This document shows positions 20,035 through 28,796 of a stretch of DNA of 46,256 nt, one piece after another. How positions within the stretch are numbered: position 1 is the stretch's first letter; every line of letters starts with the position of its first letter. Under the pieces are notes generated by a model, which worked only from the letters and a program-made list of their open reading frames with translations, was not told the origin of the DNA and made no database searches. The stretch is taken from assembly GCA_025056555.1 (NCBI GenBank), contig JANWVZ010000004.1, positions 1 through 46,256 on the forward strand, written 5' to 3'. The DNA is from Gemmatales bacterium. Its GTDB lineage: Bacteria; Planctomycetota; Planctomycetia; Gemmatales; HRBIN36. Made by a program: the position numbers and the translations under genes.

Positions 20035-20166
20035 GTCTCCGGCAATTTACCAAGAGGACGAATTGATCGCTATGCCCGGCGATGTAAAGTTTCTCAGCTC
20101 TGGAGGAATCTTCGGTCGGTCTGCAGGAGACCCTGTGATGCCCCGGAAAACGAACTGCCTGCAGAA

Positions 20167-21129
20167 TTATGCCACATCGCGGTCCTCGAACAAGATTAGA
20201 CCGAACAATAAGGCAATGGCGGTATAAACCACCGCGTGAACTCCGACGTGAAACACGTAATCACCCCAGGGCACCTCCAGGCCGCCAATGGTCGCATCGG
20301 TCATGTCGAAATAGTTGAAGCCGGGCAGGATCGTGGCGAAAATCTGCGCCATGACATGAACCAGGGGATTGCCGCCGCGCTCAGGGGACGACTGATACAC
20401 CACAATATGAGCCAACCGCCCCACGATGAACACCGTCAGGCAGATTACTAAGTTCACTACGACCGGTAAGCGTGTTGCCAAAGCCACCGCCAAGCCGGTC
20501 AGAATCATGACCTGAAATAGGTTGCACACTATACTGGGCGCGATGAGCGACAAATCGTGGCTCAGATAAAGTAGATACCGCCCCGCAGCCAGGAAGGCAT
20601 TGGGCAGGAATCCCAGATACCGTTCCAGTTGCTGAATCTCCGCCAGCTGCGGCTTGGTTTCTTCGGCATCAATTTCATTGCGGTAATAAACAGCCATCGC
20701 CATTACCAAGCTGAGGAGCACGGCCAGCAGCAGGGCCGACATAAAAATTCCGAAGAACTTGCCTAGCAAAAACGCTCGTCTTGACATCGGCTTACTCAAC
20801 ACGGTGACCGCGGTACGACCCTCAATCTCTTCCGAAATGGATACCCCTGCGGAAAAGACCGTCAGGATCAGGGTAGCCAGCAAAATTGCACTCAAGCTCA
20901 ACCCTTTCATCATTTTCAATTCTTCGCCGAAGGTGAAGTAAGGAAGGTAAACACTAATCAGCATGAAAAACGACGTCAGGGCCAATAACAGCCAGAACAG
21001 CGGTTGCCGGGTGGATTCCCGATAAGCTGCTTGTGCTACTGCGAGCCATTTGCCGCGCAGATTCAGATTCGGGAAGATGAGCAATGCGGTAATGATACCG
21101 GTAACCAGCAATAAGACGCCCCAAAGCAT
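20167..21129 (-). CDS. ABC-2 type transporter permease
   Basis: ISEEIEGRTAVTVLSKPMSRRAFLLGKFFG motif typical of ABC-2 permeases; six or more TM segments. Confidence 0.8.
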   Translation of the reverse strand: MLWGVLLLVTGIITALLIFPNLNLRGKWLAVAQAAYRESTRQPLFWLLLALTSFFMLISVYLPYFTFGEELKMMKGLSLSAILLATLILTVFSAGVSISEEIEGRTAVTVLSKPMSRRAFLLGKFFGIFMSALLLAVLLSLVMAMAVYYRNEIDAEETKPQLAEIQQLERYLGFLPNAFLAAGRYLLYLSHDLSLIAPSIVCNLFQVMILTGLAVALATRLPVVVNLVICLTVFIVGRLAHIVVYQSSPERGGNPLVHVMAQIFATILPGFNYFDMTDATIGGLEVPWGDYVFHVGVHAVVYTAIALLFGLILFEDRDVA

Positions 21130-21171
21130 AGCCCTATCCCCTGGGAGAATACATTCCCGAAAGCGCACGAA

Positions 21172-21468
21172 TCAATAGGCGATACGAAAGTCGGGAAGTC
21201 CCTCCGGGTCTTCTACAGTGATTTCCTGATGGACAATGTAGCCGATCATGGCCTGCGCGACGGCCTGCAGAAAGGCCTCGACCTCCTCAGTTTGTCCTTC
21301 GGCCACCAGTTCAACACGGCCATCGCGTAAGTTTCGCACGTATCCGGCCACGTCATAATGCTGGGCCAGGCGAAGTGCTGTATATCGAAACCCCACACCT
21401 TGCACCTGCCCGGAGTACCACACGTGCTTGCGGACGCGCTGCGGAGATTGTGGCCGATGCTTACTCAT
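21172..21468 (-). CDS. acyP: Acylphosphatase
   Basis: SGQVQGVGFRYTALRLAQHYDVAGYVRNLRDGRVELVAEG. Confidence 0.93.
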   Translation of the reverse strand: MSKHRPQSPQRVRKHVWYSGQVQGVGFRYTALRLAQHYDVAGYVRNLRDGRVELVAEGQTEEVEAFLQAVAQAMIGYIVHQEITVEDPEGLPDFRIAY

Positions 21469-22084
21469 CTCGATTGATTATAAGAGCCGAACTCCTCCGT
21501 GGCGACAGGGAATAAGCTGCGCTTTCGGCAGTTCTCCCCCGGCTAGTTACCTAATGAAGAGCGTCCCCGCCGCTGGGCTTCACTGAGGTAATGGGACCCA
21601 TGGAGGAGCTAACTTGGGCCAATCCGCTCACTTTTGTCCAGTGAGGAATCGCACACGGCAGCGGACTTCTCCATTCGCGTAACATCCCGTCGTGCTCCCA
21701 GTGCGGCATCCGGTGCGTTGTTTTCTGCACGATTTCCGCAGTCCGGCGAGCCTTCCTAATCTCTATAGACCGATCTTCGCGACAGCCGGGACAAGCCGTT
21801 GAACGCTTGGGCTTGACGAACCCGAAGCCAAGCAACGGACTCGAAACCGCGACGATAAGCTTTGTAACTTTTTCCAATGATAGGAAGTCATCAGGAAAAA
21901 ATTACAAAATGTGGGAGCTGGGCCTCATCCCAACCCTCACCAAAAGGAATGAATCTAACGGGCACAGATAGCAAGGATTTAGGGAATCGCGTTTGTGGCT
22001 TGGATTTATTGGCACATTCTTTGCTGGTCAAAAACTGGACGACAGCAGGGCATCGGGCGAAGGAAGCAGTAAGTTATTACCCCC

Positions 22085-22262
22085 GCGCTCCTTGTGGTGC
22101 CCCCGTCCGCAAGGAACTGGACTGCCGAAAGGGAGGTTTCCCCGCCTCTCTTTGAAAGCAGACCAGAAGCTCCGAAGCACCGATGCTTCCCGTCTGTCTT
22201 CCCGCCAGGCCCCATTTTACCTGGCCCCGAAGCCACCTGCGACCCCGGCGGGTGGCTTGTTG
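22085..22262 (+). ncRNA. Candidate structured RNA or structured 5' leader (five successive hairpins)
   Basis: Stems read directly: 22089-22094/22110-22115; 22128-22136/22145-22153; 22158-22163/22192-22197 enclosing 22174-22179/22184-22189; 22204-22209/22220-22225; 22230-22237/22251-22258. Confidence 0.4.
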
Positions 22263-22266
22263 TTTT
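22230..22266 (+). terminator. Rho-independent terminator-like hairpin upstream of the STAS gene
   Basis: AAGCCACC...GGTGGCTT 8-bp perfect stem followed by GTTGTTTT. Confidence 0.5.
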
Positions 22267-22328
22267 GGGGGCCACGTTCGAGTACAATGAAGTTGACGGC
22301 CGGGGACAGTATTGATCGGAGTGTTGGC

Positions 22329-22751
22329 ATGAACGGAATGCCATATGAACATCTGCGTTGGGTGAAGCGGGATAAAGTGTTGATTCTAGAGATTGTTACT
22401 GCACAGCTGCACGGCGACCTGATCGAACAAAAGTTATGCGACGAGTTGCTCGCGATTTGGCAACAAGCTCAGACTACCCATGCGGTACTGGACTTGGCAG
22501 CTGTGCAATACTTGACGTCGCCGGTGTTGCGGGCCTTTATCGCGCTGCGCCGAAGCGTCAGGAATAGCGGCGGTCGCGTTATCCTGTGCAACGTTCAGAG
22601 CGAAAACGTGCTCAGAATTCTAACCACCACTCGCTTCATTACTACCAACGGTAGCCCAGTACGTCTGTTTGAATTTGCTTCTGACTTGGAGACAGCGCTG
22701 ACGCAACTCGAACACGACCCGCTGCCGCTCCTGCCCGATAGCCCAGGATAG
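22329..22751 (+). CDS. STAS domain protein (anti-sigma factor antagonist-like)
   Basis: AVLDLAAVQYLTSPVLRAFIALRRSVRNSGGRVILCNVQSENVLRILTTTRF. Alternative in-frame ATG at 22287. Confidence 0.8.
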   Translation: MNGMPYEHLRWVKRDKVLILEIVTAQLHGDLIEQKLCDELLAIWQQAQTTHAVLDLAAVQYLTSPVLRAFIALRRSVRNSGGRVILCNVQSENVLRILTTTRFITTNGSPVRLFEFASDLETALTQLEHDPLPLLPDSPG

Positions 22752-22817
22752 CAGAATGTCCCTCCGGTCTCATGGAGACGTGGCAGGAGCCGTTTCACGG
22801 GCCGGTGCGGCCGGCGT

Positions 22818-23288
22818 TTAGGGCGTAATCTGTGGACGCACAGGCTCTTGGGCGGTGGCTTGGCGTCGCTCTTTCAGACGGAGCGGCTCCTTGACCAGTT
22901 CGATGATCGCCGTGGGAGCAGCATCGCCCAGTCGGCGAGTGGCCAGCTTAATAATGCGGGTGTAGCCGCCAGGGCGATCACGATAACGAGGGGCGATTTC
23001 TTGGAACAGCTTTTTGAACAAGTCCACTTCGATTTCGTTCCCATCCTTGTCGGCCATCCAGATGCGTTTCTTGCCCCCCATGCGGGCAAGCACGAGTCGG
23101 CGGGCGTGCAATGTGCCTTTGCGGGCCAGAGTTATGATAGGTTCGACGAAGCGGCGCAGTTCTTTAGCTTTGGCCACGGTGGTGGTAATGCGTTCGTGTT
23201 CAAATAACGCCCAGGCCAAATTGCGCATCAGGGCGCGACGATGAGCAGCATTGCGTCCCAGTTTGCGGCCTGCTTTGAGATGACGCAT
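22818..23288 (-). CDS. rplQ: 50S ribosomal protein L17
   Basis: MRHLKAGRKLGRNAAHRRALMRNLAWALFEHERITTTVAKAKELRRFVE. Confidence 0.96.
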   Translation of the reverse strand: MRHLKAGRKLGRNAAHRRALMRNLAWALFEHERITTTVAKAKELRRFVEPIITLARKGTLHARRLVLARMGGKKRIWMADKDGNEIEVDLFKKLFQEIAPRYRDRPGGYTRIIKLATRRLGDAAPTAIIELVKEPLRLKERRQATAQEPVRPQITP

Positions 23289-23344
23289 AGTATTTTCCCC
23301 TGGTGCACACAATTCATTCGGAAATTCATCGGGCGCCCTGGACT

Positions 23345-24343
23345 TCAGCTGACGCGGGCGCCGGGCACTTTCATGCCCAGATGCAGACCGAATTCTTCCA
23401 GTTTATTCTTCACGTGTTTCAGCGTGGTCTCGCCGAAATTACGAACTTCGAGCAATTCTTCTTCGGTGCGGGCTACCAAGTCGCGCACCGTGCGAATTCC
23501 CTCGGATTCCAGCGTGTTGACGCAACGCACGTCCAGCCCCAATTCGGCCAAACTCATGTCGAGTTTGCGCATCAGTTCCAAGTCCACCAGCGGCCCGACC
23601 GCTTCGGCCGCTGCTTCTGCCATCGGCACCTCCGGCCCCAGTTCGGTATATTCAATAAACGGATTGAGGTGCTTCCGCAGAATCTTAGCAGCCTCTACAA
23701 TGGCCAGTTGCGGCGACACCGTACCGTTAGTCCACACTTCGAGGATCAGCCGCTCATAGTTGGTTTTCTGACCGACACGCGTTTCTTCGGTGCTGAAGCG
23801 AACTTTTACCACAGGTGAAAAGCTGGCATCGAGGGGGATGACGCCAATCTCGCGGTCCTTGCCAGCATTTTCTTCGGCAGTGCGGTAGCCGCGACCGTTC
23901 TCCACAGTCATCTCGACATCGAAACGCACGTCTTCCGTTAGTGTAGCGATAATGTGTTCGGGGTTGATTATCTGCACCGCCTCGGTGGTAGTAATATCTG
24001 CGGCGCGCACAATGCCCCGTTCCTCACGATGAATGCGAATGACCTGGGGCTGATCACTGGTGTTTTTCACCACCAAACTCTTGATATTCAGGATGATGTC
24101 AGTAACGTCCTCGACCACGCCGGGAATGGTGGTAATTTCGTGGGGCACGCCAGCAATCTTGACGCGCGTCACTGCACTGCCCTCCAGACTGGAAAGCAGG
24201 ACGCGCCGCAGGCTGTTACCGATGGTTACGGCAAAGCCAGGCTCAAATGGCTCACACAAGAACTTGCCATAGGTATCGGTGAGCGTCTTGCGATCACAGA
24301 CGAGCTTTCTGGGCAGTTCCAGATTCCGCCACTGATAGCGCAT
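23345..24343 (-). CDS. rpoA: DNA-directed RNA polymerase subunit alpha
   Basis: [30 protein letters not shown]-terminal domain [35 protein letters not shown]. Confidence 0.97.
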   Translation of the reverse strand: MRYQWRNLELPRKLVCDRKTLTDTYGKFLCEPFEPGFAVTIGNSLRRVLLSSLEGSAVTRVKIAGVPHEITTIPGVVEDVTDIILNIKSLVVKNTSDQPQVIRIHREERGIVRAADITTTEAVQIINPEHIIATLTEDVRFDVEMTVENGRGYRTAEENAGKDREIGVIPLDASFSPVVKVRFSTEETRVGQKTNYERLILEVWTNGTVSPQLAIVEAAKILRKHLNPFIEYTELGPEVPMAEAAAEAVGPLVDLELMRKLDMSLAELGLDVRCVNTLESEGIRTVRDLVARTEEELLEVRNFGETTLKHVKNKLEEFGLHLGMKVPGARVS

Positions 24344-24510
24344 AATCACACCTCCGCGGATTGTCTCGCTCGCCGGGCCGGCTTCCTAAGCGAGCCTGGA
24401 TCCGCACATTCGGCCCCGAAAAAGCTGTCCCTGGCTGACACCAACCAGGGGACTCACACTCGAGCAAAGCTCCCGAAAACTGATGAGTTCCCGGTATGCC
24501 ACGATACCGT

Positions 24511-25155
24511 TTAGCGGGTGGTGATTTCAATGATCAGTTGTGGGTTGATTTCAATCTCGCGAGTCAGACGAGGATCGACATCATCATAAGTAGGCAACCG
24601 CGCCACCCGCGCCTGCGGATTCTCCCCGTCCGTTACTTCCAGAAAAGCCGGCGGCGGGTTGGCAGCCGTTTGATTCATCGCGTCTTTGACCAGTTGTAGC
24701 GTCTTCGGCGAGGGACGCAAGGTAATTTCGTCGCCCACCTGCACCAGATAACTGGGAACATCGAGGCGCCGACCATTGACGCGAATGTGTCCGTGGGCCA
24801 CCATTTGACGCGCCGCCCGGCGGCTGACGGCCCAACCGAGCCGGTGGACAATGTTATCCAGTCGCCTTTCCATGAGTGATAATAACATCTCACCTGTATT
24901 TTCCTTCGAGCGTGAGGCAATGTCGAAAATCCGCTCGAACTGGCGTTGCGACACGCCGTAAAATCGTTTCAATTTCTGTTTTTCGCGCAAGCGCAGACCG
25001 TACTCGCTCAACTTGGTGCGGCGCGTGTGCATGCCGGGTGGGTAATTTCGCCTCTCAATAGCACACTTGGGCGAGTAACAGCGGCTGCCCTTCAGATAGA
25101 GCTTCTTGCCTTCGCGTCGGCAGAGCCGACAAAGTGCATCCAGGTATCGGCCCAT
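24511..25155 (-). CDS. rpsD: 30S ribosomal protein S4
   Basis: MGRYLDALCRLCRREGKKLYLKGSRCYSPKC..., KLSEYGLRLREKQKLKRFYGVSQRQF, S4 domain RQMVAHGHIRVNGRRLDVPSYLVQVGD. Confidence 0.97.
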   Translation of the reverse strand: MGRYLDALCRLCRREGKKLYLKGSRCYSPKCAIERRNYPPGMHTRRTKLSEYGLRLREKQKLKRFYGVSQRQFERIFDIASRSKENTGEMLLSLMERRLDNIVHRLGWAVSRRAARQMVAHGHIRVNGRRLDVPSYLVQVGDEITLRPSPKTLQLVKDAMNQTAANPPPAFLEVTDGENPQARVARLPTYDDVDPRLTREIEINPQLIIEITTR

Positions 25156-25212
25156 GTCGGTTTCCTACATGTCCGTGGCTGGTGACTCAGCGTGGTAATA
25201 ATAAGCCGATTA

Positions 25213-25593
25213 TTATACGCGACGGCGTTTAGGCGGTCGGCATCCGTTATGGGGCACCGGAGTAACGTCGGCAATCGCCTTAATTTCCAGGCCAGCCGTC
25301 TGCAATGCGGTGATGGCCGATTCCCGGCCGGCCCCGACACCCTTAACCCGTACTTCCAGCTCGCGCATGCCCATTTTCTTGGCCTTATCTGCAGCCATCT
25401 CTGCAGCACGCTGGGCCGCGAACGGCGTGCTCTTGCGACTTCCCTTGAAGCCGGCAGTTCCGGCAGAGGCCCAGCACACAACATCCCCATTGGGGTCGGT
25501 AATGGTGACAATCGTATTGTTGAAGGTCGCCTTGATATGTGCGATGCCTCGGGAGACCGTCCGCTTGGTTCTGCGCTTTTTCGGTTTGGCCAT
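25213..25593 (-). CDS. rpsK: 30S ribosomal protein S11
   Basis: [47 protein letters not shown]-terminal [11 protein letters not shown]. Confidence 0.97.
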   Translation of the reverse strand: MAKPKKRRTKRTVSRGIAHIKATFNNTIVTITDPNGDVVCWASAGTAGFKGSRKSTPFAAQRAAEMAADKAKKMGMRELEVRVKGVGAGRESAITALQTAGLEIKAIADVTPVPHNGCRPPKRRRV

Positions 25594-25647
25594 AATTACG
25601 ATCCCAGCTATTACTCACCGACCAAATGTATCGCGTTCCCCAGTGTT

Positions 25648-26034
25648 TTAGCCCCGCAGTTCCTTCACACCCTTCTTGCCCGCAACGGTCTTACGTGGTC
25701 CCTTGCGCGTACGGGCATTGGTTCGCGTGCGCTGGCCCCGCACGGGCAGGCCACGGCGATGGCGGATTCCGCGATAGCATTGAATGTCTTTGAGCCGGGC
25801 TATGTTTTGCTGAATCTGACGCCGCAGCTGGCCCTCCACAGTGTATTCGCGGTCTATGATACCGCTGATGCGACTCAATTCGTCATCATTGAGGTCTTTG
25901 GCTTTGCGTAACGGGTCAATGCCCGCTTTTTCGCAGACCTCAATGGCTGTAGTCGGACCGATTCCATACAGGTATCGCAAGGCCACGTGCAAAGCCTTTT
26001 CACCAGGAATATCCACACCCAGGACACGCGGCAT
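25648..26034 (-). CDS. rpsM: 30S ribosomal protein S13
   Basis: [57 protein letters not shown]. Confidence 0.97.
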   Translation of the reverse strand: MPRVLGVDIPGEKALHVALRYLYGIGPTTAIEVCEKAGIDPLRKAKDLNDDELSRISGIIDREYTVEGQLRRQIQQNIARLKDIQCYRGIRHRRGLPVRGQRTRTNARTRKGPRKTVAGKKGVKELRG

Positions 26035-26053
26035 AGTGTTAGAGCCCCTTAGA

Positions 26054-26167
26054 TTAGCCTTGACGTTGTTTATGGCGCGGATTAGTACAGATCACCCGCA
26101 CCACGCCCTTGCGGCGAACGATCTTGCACTTTTCACAGATGCGTTTGACGCTGGCTCGCACTTTCAT
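26054..26167 (-). CDS. rpmJ: 50S ribosomal protein L36
   Basis: Minus-strand translation [37 protein letters not shown]; below the ORF-track length cut-off. Confidence 0.97.
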   Translation of the reverse strand: MKVRASVKRICEKCKIVRRKGVVRVICTNPRHKQRQG

Positions 26168-26385
26168 CGGTAAGCCCTTTTATCGGCACAGGCACTTCTT
26201 TTCGCCTGGCCATAGCTAACTGATGCTTAGGCTAATAAATCTACCCACCAGGCGGTCTGCGGGCAAGGCCCAAACTTTGATAGGTTGGAAACAAACAATG
26301 AGGCGACTCAGAGCGGGGTGAGCACTACAATTCTATCACGAAGGGACACTAAACCGGCCGGGCCGTAGAGTTCGGCGGAGGGGAA

Positions 26386-27987
26386 ATGGACATCGAAGAG
26401 CGAAAAATGCGGCTCCGTTGGGGCTGTGTGGCGATAGCCGTTAATATGGCGATGCTGGTTTCGCTAGCAGGCTGCGGTCATACTCATGCCCAAACAGACA
26501 ACCAACAGCCCTCGCCTTCAGAAAAGGTTTCCCTGCCACCCTTACGTTGGGGCGCCGATGCTGAAGGTGGCGCTCCGTACATCTTCTACGATCCAGAACG
26601 GCCTGACCAGCTCATTGGTTTCGAGGTGGATTTGATACGGGCGTTGGAGCGGGAATTAGGTCGGCGTATTGAGCATCAGCAGTATGACTTCAAGAAACTG
26701 GTGGACGGTCTGGAACGTGGCGACATTGACTTGGCCATGAACGGTTTAGAAATCACGCCCGACCGCCAGAAGCGGGTACGCTTTAGTCGGCCTTACTATG
26801 TATTCAAGCTGCAACTGGTAACGCGGGAGGGCGAGACGGCAATCAACTCGTTACGTGATTGCGTGGAGCAGCGGGCTCGGGTGGGGACGTTGGAAAACAC
26901 GGCAGCCTCTCGATTGTTAGAGGAACTTGGGGTGCCGACGTTCCTGTATGACAGCCAAGTTACGCCGTTCGAAGACCTTGCCGTGGGCCGACTCGATGCC
27001 GTACTCATGGACGTGCCCATTGTTCTTTATCATGGGCGGAATAAGCCTGGCCTGAGGCTGGTCGAGCCGTTGGTCAGCGGTCGTGGCTATTACGCCATCG
27101 CTTTCCGTAAGGATGACGAAGAATTGGCCCGTCAATTCGATGCGGCCCTGGAACGTTTGCTCGCCAGCGGCGAGTTGCGGCGCATCTATGAAAAATGGGG
27201 CCTGTGGAACACCAGCCAAGAGGAGATTTATCCACCTAATCAGTTTGGGTTGGAATTAGCCCGCCAGGAAATTTCCACCCAACCGCTGGCAGGCTGGTCG
27301 TTCGGCAGTTATTTTCCCCTTTTATTGCGTGCGGCTTGGTTGACCGTGGAATTGACGGTGCTGAGCATGGCCGTGGCCGTCGTCATCGGGCTGATCCTCG
27401 CCGTGTGCCGACTTTATGGGCCGTATCCTCTGCAGCTCTTGGCCCTTTGTTATGTCGAATTTTTCCGCGGCATCCCCGTATTGCTCTTACTCTACTTCCT
27501 CTATTTCGGGCTACCTGCTATTGGCCAAGTGTTCGGCTGGGACGTGGCACTGAGGTGGTCTCCGTTTGTTACCGCGGTGATCGGTCTAGGATTGAATTAT
27601 GCTGCTTACGAAGCGGAAATTTATCGCGCCGCTATCTCATCTATTCCCCGGGCACAATGGGAAGCCGCGGCCAGTTTAGGCCTGACGCCGATGCAAACTT
27701 TTCGCCGCATCATTCTGCCCCAAGCCCTGCGCATTATCCTGCCTCCTTCGACCACCGATTTCGTCGCCCTGTTCAAAGACACGAGCCTGGCAGGTACGAT
27801 TACGGTCGTGGAACTGAGCAAGCAATACCAGATTCTTTCCACGTCGGGCGCTGATTATCGCGCCCTGGTGGAAATCGGTATCGCCACTGCATTACTGTAT
27901 CTCCTCATGGCTGTGCCTTTGGGATATTTATCGCGCCGACTGGAAGAGCGCTGGCACGCCGGCCACCTGGTTGAGGGCCGACATTGA
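26386..27987 (+). CDS. Amino acid ABC transporter, substrate-binding domain fused to permease (GlnPH-type)
   Basis: Lipobox-like LAGCG; SBP family 3 segment (WGADAEGGAPYIFYD...GFEVDLIRALERELG); permease motif EAAASLGLTPMQTFRRIILPQALRIILPP. Confidence 0.9.
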   Translation: MDIEERKMRLRWGCVAIAVNMAMLVSLAGCGHTHAQTDNQQPSPSEKVSLPPLRWGADAEGGAPYIFYDPERPDQLIGFEVDLIRALERELGRRIEHQQYDFKKLVDGLERGDIDLAMNGLEITPDRQKRVRFSRPYYVFKLQLVTREGETAINSLRDCVEQRARVGTLENTAASRLLEELGVPTFLYDSQVTPFEDLAVGRLDAVLMDVPIVLYHGRNKPGLRLVEPLVSGRGYYAIAFRKDDEELARQFDAALERLLASGELRRIYEKWGLWNTSQEEIYPPNQFGLELARQEISTQPLAGWSFGSYFPLLLRAAWLTVELTVLSMAVAVVIGLILAVCRLYGPYPLQLLALCYVEFFRGIPVLLLLYFLYFGLPAIGQVFGWDVALRWSPFVTAVIGLGLNYAAYEAEIYRAAISSIPRAQWEAAASLGLTPMQTFRRIILPQALRIILPPSTTDFVALFKDTSLAGTITVVELSKQYQILSTSGADYRALVEIGIATALLYLLMAVPLGYLSRRLEERWHAGHLVEGRH

Positions 27988-28054
27988 TTACGCCCGGGCA
28001 CATCTCGGGCCCGACCATAGCAAGGCCGACGAACCTCGGAGCGAGTGAGGAGCT

Positions 28055-28795
28055 ATGTTTGAAATAGAGATTCGTGGACTGGTGAAACGGTTGGGCGGGA
28101 GGACCATCTTAAACGGCATCGAGCTGACCATCGAACAGGGCGAAACTCTGGCTGTCCTTGGGCCCAGCGGCAGCGGTAAATCTACGTTATTGCGATGCCT
28201 GAACGCCCTGACCGCTTTCGATGCGGGGCAAATTCGTGTTGGGGACATCGTTTTACGGCCTGGCAAAGTACCGCGGGACGTGGCCATTCAAGTGCGGCGG
28301 CAGCTGGGTATGGTGTTTCAAGACTTTGCCTTGTTTCCGCATCTGCGGGCGATAGACAACGTGGCCCTGGGTCCGCGGTTAGTGCTGGGACTGACGAAAG
28401 AACAAGCGCGGCAACGCGGGGTACAACTTCTCAAGCGGGTCGGTTTGCAGCACCGTGCCGAGGCATTTCCCGCGCAGTTATCGGGAGGCGAGAAACAACG
28501 GGTCGCCATCGCGCGGGCCTTGGCCATGGAACCGAAAGGACTGCTTTGCGACGAGATTACCAGTGCCCTCGACCCCGAACTGAAATGGGAAGTGCTGAGT
28601 GTGCTGGCCGATCTGAAAAAGGACGGCCTGACTATGGTAGTGGTGACGCATGAGGTCGGCTTTGCCCGCCGCGTGGCGGATCGGGTCTGTATTCTCAGCG
28701 ATGGTCAGATTCTCGAAGTCGGGCTACCGCAACAAGTGCTGGAAAACCCCAAGACAGCGCGCGTGCAACAATTCCTGGCACGGGTAATGACCTGA
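28055..28795 (+). CDS. Amino acid ABC transporter ATP-binding protein (GlnQ-type)
   Basis: Walker A GPSGSGKST, signature LSGGEKQRVAIARALA, Walker B GLLCDEITSALDPE, H-loop VVVTHE. Confidence 0.94.
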   Translation: MFEIEIRGLVKRLGGRTILNGIELTIEQGETLAVLGPSGSGKSTLLRCLNALTAFDAGQIRVGDIVLRPGKVPRDVAIQVRRQLGMVFQDFALFPHLRAIDNVALGPRLVLGLTKEQARQRGVQLLKRVGLQHRAEAFPAQLSGGEKQRVAIARALAMEPKGLLCDEITSALDPELKWEVLSVLADLKKDGLTMVVVTHEVGFARRVADRVCILSDGQILEVGLPQQVLENPKTARVQQFLARVMT

Positions 28796-28796
28796 A

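Noticed and set aside
21551-21877. 108-aa minus-strand ORF with CPGC motif
   Set aside because: Low-complexity composition, no recognisable family, no clear SD; not reported as a gene.
22040-22080. GAAGGAAGCAG resembling the SRP RNA (4.5S) domain IV core
   Set aside because: The 5' side lacks the matching CAGGUCC-type strand and flanking pairing; the distal stem does not form. Likely coincidental.
22874-25911. Numerous long antisense and alternate-frame ORFs over the ribosomal operon (for example 25192..25911 +)
   Set aside because: They overlap very strongly supported rplQ/rpoA/rpsD/rpsK/rpsM genes; these are shadow ORFs in GC-rich coding DNA.
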